Part shown: positions 53,515 to 63,414 of the stretch, piece after piece
Numbering within the stretch: the stretch's first letter is position 1
How the letters are laid out: every line of letters starts with the position of its first letter
DNA from: Nothophaeocryptopus gaeumannii
Lineage: Eukaryota > Ascomycota > Dothideomycetes > Mycosphaerellales > Mycosphaerellaceae
Assembly: GCA_031771865.1 (NCBI GenBank)
Contig: JASISA010000026.1
Span: forward strand, 1,178,001-1,242,000
DNA length: 64,000 nucleotides
Direction: 5' to 3'
The notes under the pieces: model-generated
What the model saw: the letters and a program-made list of their open reading frames with translations, nothing else
What the model was told of the DNA's origin: nothing
Databases searched by the model: none
Position numbers and translations under genes: made by a program

Positions 53515-54553
53515 GGTGGATGCTGTCCTTGCGTGTGCAGAAGGTACCGTTGAAGGCGGGCTTGTTCTGTTAATGAAGCGAAGGTGCTGTGGGTGCTAGC
53601 AATCTGTCAAAGATGTGCTGCAGTCAACGAAAGATGGGCGCCTCGCCTAAGGAAGGTAACGAGTTGCAGGAGATGAAGTGAATTGTTTGTTCGATCAATG
53701 CAACCAGGCACAATGATGAAAAGAAGGGAGAAACGAAGTGAGTGTGTGACGGCGCAGGACTGCGTATGTGTGTGTGAAATCTCAAAGCAAGACAGACGCG
53801 AAGTCGAGAAGTGCAACAGCAAGTGACGCAAAGTCCAAAGAGCACTGGCCACTATCTCGGCTCTGCAGTGTCTTGATGAGATGGAGACTCGGCATCTTCA
53901 TCAACTCCACGCAACATCTCATTTGCCCCGACCTGCAGTCCAGAAAGCGCTAGAGTTTGACGTGCTCGTTCTTACCCACATCATGACCGTCCATGGCCAT
54001 CCTGCAGCCGTGTGGCGCTGTTACAGAGAGGCCTTCGAGACACGCGGCGCTGTCTGAAGAATTCACATGCAAACGAGGCCAATGGGCTTGCGTGGACGGC
54101 TAACCGCAATTGCGGCGTGGCCCATCCCTTCCATGTGCATTCAATGTGTTGCGCGGCACCGCAAACGCGCGCTCAACGCTGTGAAACCAAGCGCCGTCTT
54201 CGTGGAAGAAGATGTGAAAAGTATTGTGTGTATCGTTCCTTCCTTTGGCTCTCCTGAAGTCGTGTCAGGGTTCCTGAAACACGGAGTCTGTGCATCAAGG
54301 CTAGCGCACGGCATCCGCTTCGGCCCGTTGCCAAGTCGGCAGCAAAGCGCTTATGCCTGCCCCTTCCCAAACTTCGACAACACAACCGACAGCCTTTCTC
54401 CATTCGCACTTCTCCCGCGCTTCCAAAACACCAAAACTCGCCACCTCTCCATCAGCATCAAAACTGGCCATCGGAAAATCGACAAGGAACATCATTGCAA
54501 GAAATTGATATTGAATCGCTATGTACACCATGTGCGACCAATTACTGGAGCGC
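53515..54553. other. Intergenic, protease / alcohol dehydrogenase
   Basis: 1.04 kb upstream of the protease and downstream of the dehydrogenase. A plus-strand 193-codon frame (54067-54648) overlaps the last dehydrogenase exon antisense and has no domain; it was not called. Confidence 0.45.
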
Positions 54554-55717
54554 TTACTTGGACGTGTCGAGAACATAGCGTCCAGCGATTTCTCCTCTGT
54601 GCATTAAATCGTACACCTTCTGGAGTTCTGACAGACCGACAACCTTGAATGGAGCCTTGATGAGACCACGGCGGAAGAATTCGATGGCTTCGGAGCTATC
54701 CTTGCGGTTGCCGACATATGAGCCGCGGATGGTGACCATCTTGATGACCGATTCGAACACTGGAGCGCGGAGATAGGCACCGGCTGGGAGACCAATGCAG
54801 ACAACTGTTCCTCGTGGGCGGACGTACTGCACGACGTTAGCGAAGCTGTTCTCTCATGACACTTTGACTGTCTTACCTCGGCAGCCTGCTGGAATGGCTT
54901 CTCGTTGACAGCGACGAGGATGACGGCGTGTGGGCCAAGACCGTCCTCAGTCGCCGCCTGGACATCCTTGACGACGTTTTGGCTCGTGGCAAAGTCTACA
55001 AATGCGTACGCGCCAAGCTGTTCGAGCGACATCTTCTTCTTCTCCTCGCCGGAGTCGATGGCAATGACCTTCAGGCTCATAGCCCTGGCGTACTGTTGTG
55101 CGAGCGAGCCTAGACCACCACCAGCACCGACAATGGCTACTGTTTGACCAGGTCGGACGCCAGACTCCTTCAAGCCCTTGTAGACCGTGATACCGGCGCA
55201 AAGGATTGGTGCCATGGCATCGAGTGGGCACTCCTTGGGGATGCGTGCAACGTGTGCTGCTTTGACGATGCAGTACTGCTGGAAGGACCCGTCCACCGTG
55301 TACCCACTCAGCAAAGCCTTCGCGCAGAGGGGCTCATCGGATTGCTGGCAGAAGTCACAAGCCAAGCAAGACCCGTTGATCCACTTGACGCCGGCATGAT
55401 CTCCGCTGTGCTCAAGTTAGCCTGATGCATCCTACGACCTCAATCCTAAGCCGGACTCACATCTCAATGTCTTGGACGAGATTTCCCTTGGCAACAACAA
55501 CACCAGCGCCCTCGTGGCCACCAACGAGTGGAAGCTTGGTGGGAAGTGGCCAGTCACCGTTCACGGCGTGCAGATCAGTGTGGCAAACACCGGAGTACTT
55601 GATGTTGATCAACACCTCATCTGGACCTGGCTCTTGAACCGGAATCTGCTTGTATTCGACAGGACCGCCGGTCTTCTCGATGACCTGAGCCCATTGAGTC
55701 TTTGGGACCTGCGCCAT
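54554..55717 (-). CDS. Zinc-containing alcohol dehydrogenase (Adh1 class)
   Basis: NAD-dependent interconversion of ethanol and acetaldehyde. Three exons, 55461-55717, 54877-55405 and 54554-54826, with introns of 55 and 50 nt, encode 352 aa, the usual length. Catalytic zinc ligands lie in SGVCHTDLHAVNGD and GGHEGAGVVVAKG; structural zinc cysteines in CLACDFCQQSDEPLC; and the NAD fold in IVGAGGGLGSLAQQYA. The joins restore DIE|IGDHAGVKW and FQQAAE|YVRPRGTVV. The start is the ATG at 55717, directly before the typical short N-terminus. Confidence 0.95.
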
Positions 55718-58463
55718 TGTTGCGGTGGTGGTTGTAAAGAAGATCGGATGGAGATTGATGCGTGACTTGAGCAGGAAGACTATGCTTGAGAAACAACACT
55801 GGGCATCTAATGAAGAGGAAAACGTTACTGAGGAGTGGCGATGGGCATCTACTTATCATCCTGCTGCTGTCCACCTTGCACACTCTCCGCCCCACAATGT
55901 CTCGTCCGTTCGAAAGGAGGGGCTGTGGACTCTCGCAGCTGATCGGACAAACGGTCTATGCGCTCTACAATCCGCCCAATGCATTGGCCTTCCTGGAAGT
56001 GGCATGAGACCAGACGGGGTTCCGGAATGGACGAAGCATCCAAGCATCCTACATGCACCCACCCCGGCTCTTCAAGCCAATCTCATCTGTCCGCGCACAG
56101 CCTGACTGTCGTGTCCCAAAGTATCTCAGAGATCTCGGACCTTTGAGACGCGTAAATGAGGCGTTCGATCCAGCCGCACGTGCAGGGCCAATTAGTCGCA
56201 TGCGTGACATTGGCTTCAACGGTGCCATTCGGGTTCGCGGAGGGCACTGCTCGACGAAAGCATACCCCAGAAAACCACGAAGCATAATGTGGGATGGGCA
56301 GAACTGCGGGGAAAGCTCTCGTGACAGGGTTAGAGCTGTTTCGTAAGACTTGTATCGGCCTTGGAGCAAACTGAATCTCGAGCTGCTGCGCCGCTATGCC
56401 GGAGCGGTTTGATGTGATTGATCCTCGGGCGACCGCTTGTGGACCTGGCGTATGAGTGCCTGCAGAGCCTTGTCTAGAGGGCTTCATCGTGACGCGCCGA
56501 CTGGATCTCGCTGCTGAGCTGTTTTCCTGAAATAGCGGGGTGGTTCCTGGTCGACGACTGAGCTCCCGGATCGCCCTGCGTCTAAACTGCTTTCGTTCTG
56601 GATCAACCGTTCCTGACCAATAGGCTTCGACGGTCTGGCGGATGCTACCTTAGCTGTTGCGTCTGAACCAACGTCGCTGGTTTTGAGGATGCTCGCGGAA
56701 TTATTGACCCGACGTGAATCCGTTGAAAGCTCCACGGGATTGCATCGCAAAAATACTTCGGACGGGTGGAAGACGTAAAGCAGAGGGAATGACTTGACAT
56801 CGCTTCTAGTCCCATCGTCGGCAGGACTAGAGGGAGCAAAGAATCGTTCGTCCTAGGTCGATCGTTGGGCCTTCAGCGGCAGCATGCTGCTCAACAATTC
56901 TTGCGTCTCATCTACCGCGACGGCACCAACAACGAGCGAAGATGGCGACTTCGAAACGCGGCTTCCCATAGCCGATGTCGAAAGGCAGAGCAACGCGAAT
57001 TTATCAAGTTTGCGCGCAGAAACACCTTGGTGGACTGCCAACCATTAAGGTGAAGGGAGCTCGGCATGTCACCTGAGAAGCCCTTGCACGCTTGCAAACA
57101 TCATCGTTCTGGTGCAAAATCTCGAGGCTCCGGCAATTCGTTGCAGAAGCGCGCCTTGTCACGGTTCAGAAACGCGGACTCAACGCTGCTCGAGCATGAT
57201 CTGCGCCAGGCGAAGGTATACCGAAGTAATATCGACCCTCAAGTCTATCTCATCAACGACTACGACGTAACCAGAATTATCGTGCCGGGCTCTTTACCTC
57301 GACGATGCTTCCGGTTGTTTCAACAGCTTTTGCAAGACTCTCAATTGGGCTTCTGCGCAACTACAGGCCTTCTAGGGGCTGCATGAGAGATGCATTGCTC
57401 TTCGCTCGCCAGCAATTCGCGGTGGACTTTGCGATGCGCCGAATCGCTCTTGCTATCTATGGGGATACTCGCGCACTACGCATGAAGCCCGTTGCTCTCC
57501 AAATACATTGGCGATTGTAGAATCGTAGCCTTGCAAAAACTGCCAGGCGCTGCACATGAGCCCGGCGCACGACTGACTGGAATTCGCAGGCTTCGAGAGC
57601 TGGCCAAACTCTCCAATGTGTGACAGAATTATCTACTTCCCATAGCTCGCGCCACACTAATAATGCAGTGGCACCTTGACTTGATCTACGCAGGGTCGAG
57701 GTGTACAATAAGCGCTGCAACGGAAGGCTAAGTCAAGCTGCAATGTTCCTTGCCCAGAATTCATGACATTTCCTGTCGATCACGATCGACAAACAATCAC
57801 CAGACCTCGACAGCTCAACGAGGTCTTGACTTCAAAAGTCTCTTGTTCCTCTTACTCCGCTTCCGCCGAATTTGTACATTGCCTGGTGTACAACATCTTT
57901 TTGACTTTTGTCGTACCTATACTTCATACATACGCGGATGGTGCCGCAACTATGCAGGCACACTAAAGTTCAGCAAGTCATGCACCCCAGCCTGGCCAAG
58001 CCTACAAGGGTCTAGACCCCATGGTAAGCAGCTCGATCGGATTCAATACCGAAAGCTCTTCTTAGTAGACAGCTCTCGCGCCGCCAGGCCGCTGCCGCTA
58101 GACGAGCCGATCGTGTGAGACATCGCGTGGGTGTCAGGAACGGCTGCCAGGTGTCGGAGGAGCGAGATCTTGATGAAATCCAACGCCGCATGGCAAGAGC
58201 ACAGCCGCCTGAGGACAATCGCCCATGTTACTATCTAATCAACACATTCGCAAGACACATTCGTCTTCTACAGAAGATTGCCATCTTTAGCTGTACGGCA
58301 CTGGAAACACTGCCAGCTAACAGAAACCATCACGTAAAACATTCTACTCTAACAAACTCTCAGATGCTGCAGTGCAGATCCTGTCCGGAAAACGAGACCC
58401 CGAAGAAGAGGTGACGGGCGAAGCCTATTACTAGAACGCACATGCGACGAAGTCGCCTTCCTC
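55718..58463. other. Gene-poor stretch
   Basis: 2.7 kb, the longest gap in the window. It contains only short, mutually overlapping frames; the longest ATG-started one (57066-57386, 106 codons) has no recognisable domain. No inverted or tandem repeat was seen by eye. The left end is the dehydrogenase promoter. Confidence 0.45.
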
Positions 58464-59590
58464 TTAAGGAAGAGGAACAACGTCTTTGGGAACAGTCTGA
58501 GCACGGCGGTTGGCAGGCCGGAATGGCCAAGAGGCTTCTCTTTGAAGGGGAACATCCTGTGGGCACCTGAGAAGATCAGTTGGAGATGGGCCAATACGCA
58601 CTTGAGCACAATGAAGTCGATACTGATTGAAGGGAACAGCTTTCTTACTACTGGCGATTTCTGGATGAATGGACACCCGATCTCCCGGAGCAAAGCACAC
58701 ATCACGAAAGCCCTTCGCCCGTCCTTGCATTCTGCACTGCGAATGGCACGGCAGACGTAACCTCTCCACTGCCCATCGGAGGTCTTGAAACGAACAAACA
58801 ATCGAACTGTCTGCATCCCGCCTTTCTCCATCGTAACATCCACTCCTGCATACTTCATCACCCAAATCGCCGAATGGTGGTGGGTATTTGAAGCGACGTC
58901 TGACGCCATCAAGGTATTTGGGACGCGTACCCGGCTGTTCGGACATAAAGGGCTGTCCAATCATCCATTCCGTGTCGTTGGCGATGTGAGGAGGCTGGAC
59001 AACGAGCATTTTCCGCCAGCTGCCAAATTGCAGTAGGGCCGGATTGTTGGAAGCGTGGATATTGACCTGATCAAGCACGTCCGGACCACCTGGGCTTAAT
59101 GCTCCGGTTGGGGTTGCGGACTCTGGTGAGCGGAACCTTTCGAAGAGAGACTGAACATTATCTCGAATGTCTTGGAGTCGACTCTGGCGCTCCGGAAGAA
59201 TTCGTTCGACGTAGCGAGTCCTCATATTCTCGAGGAACGGATTCGTGCACCATAGCGACAGAGCGAGTTCGTCTGGAGGTTTCGGTTCGAATGAGAGTTT
59301 TTGGCGGAGCGTGGTGGAGCCGTCAATGCAGTCATTGAAGGTATGGTTGACGCGTTGGCTGAGGAGCAGAGTTCGTTTATCGAGCTGGAGATGGTGTCAG
59401 CGGGAGCTTCTACCTCAATCATCTTAACAAGAGGTGGGCTGACGTTGACAAGTACCAGTTCCAATAGCTCGATGGTCTGAAAGACTCTCGTGACAGCAGC
59501 ACTGAATGCATGTGTCTCTAGCCTTCGCTTCTTGACTCGCCGCATTTTTTCCGATCTCGTTGACGACTTCGAAATGTCGAGGACAAACAT
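58464..59590 (-). CDS. F-box-like domain protein, spliced
   Basis: Start ATG at 59590 (59545 also possible). Exon 1 59444-59590, intron of 59 nt (59385-59443), then exon 2. The intron splits the F-box-like segment, ELLELVLVN|LDKRTLLLSQRVNHTF, followed by STTLRQKLSFEPKPPDELAL, LWCTNPFLEN and ALLQFGSWRKMLVVQPPH, the core of a Dothideomycete F-box family. Beyond about 58930 two models exist: reading straight on to 58464 (355 aa, with a composition unlike coding sequence), or an 85-nt intron 58846-58930 leading into GVDVTMEKGG and ending at 58349 (365 aa). The second looks more protein-like. The function is presumably a substrate adaptor of an SCF ligase; target unknown. Confidence 0.65.
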
Positions 59591-60227
59591 ATCTGGGCCT
59601 TCCGCTGCAATGTCTCGGTGAGCCGCCGGTGGGCCAAGAGATGGCAGACTTAAGGTTTTCAAATCTGGCTTTGTCAAAGAGGCTTGGCCTGTCCTTCGTG
59701 CAACGCAAACAATCCGAGCTACAGTTGTTGTGTGCTGTGTTGCCTGCCTGCTGTGTACTGCGGGTCTGAGTGTGTAACTGCATCGTACGGTGGCCAGGTG
59801 TTGAACCCAATGACAGCTGTCAAGTGATACGCATTCAAGCGCGTAGGGCTTGCTCAAGCAGCTCCCGTTTTTGAGAGAAGACGAAGGGAATCTTGCATGT
59901 TTCCTGCCCAGCGTGCTGATTCAGACAAGCTGTTGACCCGCTCTTTCTTTCATTGAGCCGATCGTGCTACACTGCGTCTGCTAGCAGTCGAGCGGAAGTG
60001 CTTTTGGCTTCAGGGTCAATGGTCAGTGTCCGTAAACGTTGGCATTATGTCAGCAGTGATGTGGTGAAGAGTAGAGATGTATTCACACAAGTTGAACTAC
60101 ACATTGCAAAGTACATGGACAAGAGCGCTCCAGATGCAGCGGGCCGCTGCCTTGATGCGAACGCCGGTGATGCTATTTGTACATTTCTTTCTTTAAGTTT
60201 TGGTCGCGGGTATCTTTGGTCGTTCGT
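59591..60227. other. Intergenic, F-box-like 5' region / Hsp10 3' flank
   Basis: 637 bp. No gene recognised. Confidence 0.45.
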
Positions 60228-60720
60228 TTACTCGTTGATCTTCGCGAGGATGCTGTACGTCCGTCAGTACGCTGTCTCTAGCTCATTTGATTTCTGAGAG
60301 CGACTTACTCATGATCGCGGAAGATGGAGTACTCGTCCTCGCCGACCTTGATCGGGCTGCCACCAAACTGTATCCCACGTCAGCTTTCAAAACCCGGTGT
60401 ATGTCCTTCCGCTTAATTTATCCATCTTACCTGTGGAATCAACACCTTATCACCAGCCTTCACGCCCATTGGTAACCGCTTGCCCTCCTTGTCCATAGCA
60501 CCCGGGCCAACTGCCAACACCTTGGCCTCATTGAGCTCCTTCACAGCTGTCTCGGGGAGGAAGATGCCACCGGCGGTCTTGGCTTCGGCTTTCACGCGCT
60601 GGACGAGGACGCGGTCGAGGAGAGGGGCGAGGGCCTTGATGGACTTGAGTGCGGTAGTCTGTTGGAAGGAGAGTCGCATTAGCTCTGCGGAGGTGTAGGC
60701 CATCGATTTTGACGTACCAT
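60228..60720 (-). CDS. HSP10: Mitochondrial co-chaperonin Hsp10
   Basis: Hsp10 caps the Hsp60 chamber in the mitochondrial matrix. Four exons, 60718-60720, 60431-60658, 60309-60367 and 60228-60252, with introns of 59, 63 and 56 nt, encode 104 aa, the normal size. The first coding exon is the ATG alone, followed at once by GTACGT. The protein shows TTALKSIKALAPLLDRVLVQRV, the mobile loop TAGGIFLPE, AKVLAVGPG, GDKVLIPQ|FGGSPIKVGEDEYSIFRDHD and the end ILAKINE. An ORF-based start at 60702 (MAYTSAEL) would replace the conserved N-terminus with intron sequence. It is divergent from the WD-repeat gene. Confidence 0.93.
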
Positions 60721-60935
60721 CTTGATGGAATATCGTAATGTGAGTTGTAGATGGCAATGGAAGTCGTTTCGGGAGTCTTTGAGAATTGGTGAAGGTGGGA
60801 CGATGGGAAGAGTTGATGGCTGGACTTCGTCGAAACTTTTGGAAGTTCGAGAAGCTCACAGATTGGTTTGCTTGGTCTGTGCGCTGCAAAAGCCGAGGCC
60901 GCATATCCCGGCGACATCTCCTTACAGACAACATC
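60721..60935. promoter_or_regulatory. Short divergent promoter, Hsp10 / WD-repeat gene
   Basis: Only 215 bp lie between the two start codons, so both genes must share this space for transcription initiation. No heat-shock element was assigned with confidence. Confidence 0.5.
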
Positions 60936-62165
60936 ATGTCGAACGTTAATGATGAACAGAAGCCAGAGGAGTTCAGCTTCAAGCCTAAATGCATTGCATC
61001 GACTGGTGAAGACTTCTGCGGGTCGACTGACTCGACGTTGAGTGGGAAACCGCGATCCAATCTCTTCCGCAAGGCCACCTGGAGTCCGGATGGGACTACC
61101 ATCATAACGCAGAATGAGGATCAGACTCTGCGCTCTTTCGTCCTCCCAACGGATTTGCTGGACGAAGCAGCAAATCTCAAGTCGCTGAAGCCACATGCAG
61201 CTTATCACTCGGGCAGCAATCTGGTGAGCCACGCCATCTATCCTGGCTTCAACCTCCGCGACACGGCGACTACGCTCGTGCTTTGTGGCAGTAATGAAAA
61301 GCCGATCACTCTGAGAAATGCCCTGGACTACAGTATCGTACATGCTACTTACCCACTCGTGTATCAAACCACAGAGGAGCACCTACCGCCCTCCAGCCTC
61401 GTCTTCTCTCGAGATGGATCGAGATTCATAGCTGGCAGCAAGAACAAGCTCGCAATCTTCGACTGCTCCCGGGACGGCGTGGGACCGATCGCCTCACACA
61501 GGCTTCGGCCTGGAAAGAAAGCTCCCGGCCAAGGCCTCTGTATGCTGAATCGGAAAGGCAATGTTTCGGCGTTGGACATCAGCAATGATGGCATGCTTGC
61601 TCTTGGCACATACGAGCGTGAAGTAGCTCTGTTCGAGAATGAAGGCCAGGGACAGTGGCTGTCGACCTTCGAACTTGAGAATGGTCTGGGAACTGGAGTT
61701 TCGAGTCTGAGATGGAGCCCTTGTGGAACGTACCTGCTCATTGCCGAAAGGCAGAGTGATGTCGTACAGGTTTACGACATCCGCAACGCCTCAGTCAAGG
61801 TCTGTGATCTCACAGGCCGGCAAGCTAATACAACGCTGCCTCTTGGTATGGATGTCATTCCTACAGTCTCTGGGTACGAGGTCTGGGCTGGCGGTGTCGA
61901 TGGATCTGTGAGGATGTGGTCAAACCCTGGATCACAAGGAATTGCACGGCCGCCTACTACGGCACTGAAGCTTCACGAGGCGCCAATGACGAGCGCTGCA
62001 TGGCATCTCAGTGGGCTCGTCCTCGCTACATCTTCAGGTCGGGCATTCGTTGCTGCTGATGACTCCGACAGCGACAGCGACAGCAGCGAAGGGCACGAAA
62101 CTGGATCCGAGGAGGCAGCTGACCGTCCTGACAACACTTTGAGGGTCTGGTCGGTCTCTGGCTGA
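60936..62165 (+). CDS. WD-repeat protein of the WRAP53/Swt21 type
   Basis: 409 aa, intronless from the ATG at 60936. Motifs: FRKATWSPDGTTIITQNEDQTLRSF (about 44-68), the TCAB1-like PLVYQTTEEHLPPSSLVFSRDGSRFIAGSKN (in pieces, about 140-170), GNVSALDISNDGMLALGTYEREVALFE, VSSLRWSPCGTYLLIAERQSDVVQVYDIRN and VWAGGVDGSVRMW. It ends in an acidic DSDSDS tract and a last blade. Human WRAP53/TCAB1 carries telomerase and small Cajal-body RNAs; yeast Swt21 is linked to splicing. Which role applies here is open. Confidence 0.8.
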   Translation: MSNVNDEQKPEEFSFKPKCIASTGEDFCGSTDSTLSGKPRSNLFRKATWSPDGTTIITQNEDQTLRSFVLPTDLLDEAANLKSLKPHAAYHSGSNLVSHAIYPGFNLRDTATTLVLCGSNEKPITLRNALDYSIVHATYPLVYQTTEEHLPPSSLVFSRDGSRFIAGSKNKLAIFDCSRDGVGPIASHRLRPGKKAPGQGLCMLNRKGNVSALDISNDGMLALGTYEREVALFENEGQGQWLSTFELENGLGTGVSSLRWSPCGTYLLIAERQSDVVQVYDIRNASVKVCDLTGRQANTTLPLGMDVIPTVSGYEVWAGGVDGSVRMWSNPGSQGIARPPTTALKLHEAPMTSAAWHLSGLVLATSSGRAFVAADDSDSDSDSSEGHETGSEEAADRPDNTLRVWSVSG

Positions 62166-62405
62166 ATGGGCGTGCATTTTCACATGCAGTGCTCTGCTGA
62201 ATTCCACTTGAGACTACCATGCCTGCTTCATTGTTTCACTACATTCGATATCTTGAGAAGCATGTGAGCTTCAGGTGAAGCATATGAGAACCATCTCGTC
62301 GTCATCCTCGGACTGCGGCTCTGATCGTCAACAGACAACTGCGAAAGAAAAAAGGCACCATGCTACCCAGTAAGCAGCGATACGCATTAAGCACGACGAA
62401 CCAGC
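62166..62405. other. Short intergenic region
   Basis: 240 bp; nothing recognised. Confidence 0.4.
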
Positions 62406-62972
62406 ATGCTGACCATCATCACCTTAGTGTATGTCCTGAACGGCGATATCGATGAGCTGCTCGTACGCGAAACTTCTGCTGCCGATGAACACGCGCCAGA
62501 CGCCGCGGACACACAACCTATCAAGACCGTTCGCACCGTCACCGCCACGATCGAGAAGATCTTCACGCCCACTCCGATGCTCAAACTACCACCCGAAATA
62601 CTCCATCGAATCTACACGCAGGTGGTCTTTCCCAATGGCATCGAAAAGGCACCATGTCCACACTTCTCGGCGAACTCTCGCTGGTGCATCAAGCCACCCG
62701 CACTTCTCCAGACCTGCTACGAAATTCGCCAAGAAACGACCAAGATATATTACAGCAGATTCTCCATCAGCTCTAGCGCTACCGCATAAGTCATTCCTTG
62801 GCTGAAGACACTGGACTCAGAGGCGCGGAATGGGCTTGGTCGCCTGCCGGTCAAGTGGGATTGGGAGGATCAGTGGCACCCCACGGCGGTCAAGCAGAAG
62901 AATCGTTTCCTGGGCGAGCTCAAGAGGCATGGGGTTACAATGAGGAAGGAGGCCGTCGTCGTTTGGATTTGA
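62406..62972 (+). pseudogene. 2EXR/F-box-like gene with in-frame TAA
   Basis: From the ATG at 62406 the frame reads LKLPPEILHRIYTQVVFP (about 59-76), ALLQTCYEIRQETTKIYYSRFSI and reaches TAA at 62787-62789. The same frame then continues as VIPWLKTLDSEARNGLGRL, PVKWDWED..KNRFLGELKRHGVTMRKEAVVVW to TGA at 62970-62972. The part after the stop matches what this fungal family (LPPELRNRIYxxxL core) carries next, a WL..L....R..L block. One nonsense codon without any frameshift therefore separates two coding halves. Either a recent pseudogene, a base error, or, less likely, readthrough. Confidence 0.75.
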
Positions 62973-63414
62973 GGGGCGCTTGCAGCAGCCAAAGGGCTAC
63001 AATGCGCTGTGGCTGAGCGAAAAGCACAACTAGCCTCCAGGAATATTTGAGGACTAGAGGAGACTGGAGAGCAGCAGAGCTCGGGGAGAGAACCGTAGAC
63101 CATTGGAGTCACTGAAGCTGTTGCGGCTCAGGGTGAGGCATGACTACCTGGACTCCAAGGATGGAGGAGTTCGATATGCAAGTCACGGCCAAGTATGCTT
63201 CTATCTTGATTTCCTCACTTTCTGCTTTCGGTCAGCTAAACGCATCACTGCCGTGTCTTGGTCACGTTGCGTTTGTTCCTTCCTCACTTGGTGTGTCCGC
63301 CTGATCAGGGTCTTGGCGTTCCAAAGCTCACTTCACTTCGCCTCTTCTCTCAGTCTCTTCTTTCCTCTTCAACTCAACATCCAACAACAGTGGTGCATCC
63401 CAACCCGCTCGGCG
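62973..63414. other. Intergenic, between two 2EXR-type genes
   Basis: 442 bp; pyrimidine-rich near 63330-63400, the likely promoter of the next gene. Confidence 0.45.

Noticed and set aside
54067..54648. 193-codon plus-strand ATG frame
   Set aside because: It overlaps the last alcohol dehydrogenase exon antisense and shows no family motif.
57066..57386. 106-codon plus-strand ATG frame in the gene-poor stretch
   Set aside because: No domain or splice pattern; of a length expected by chance in this GC range.
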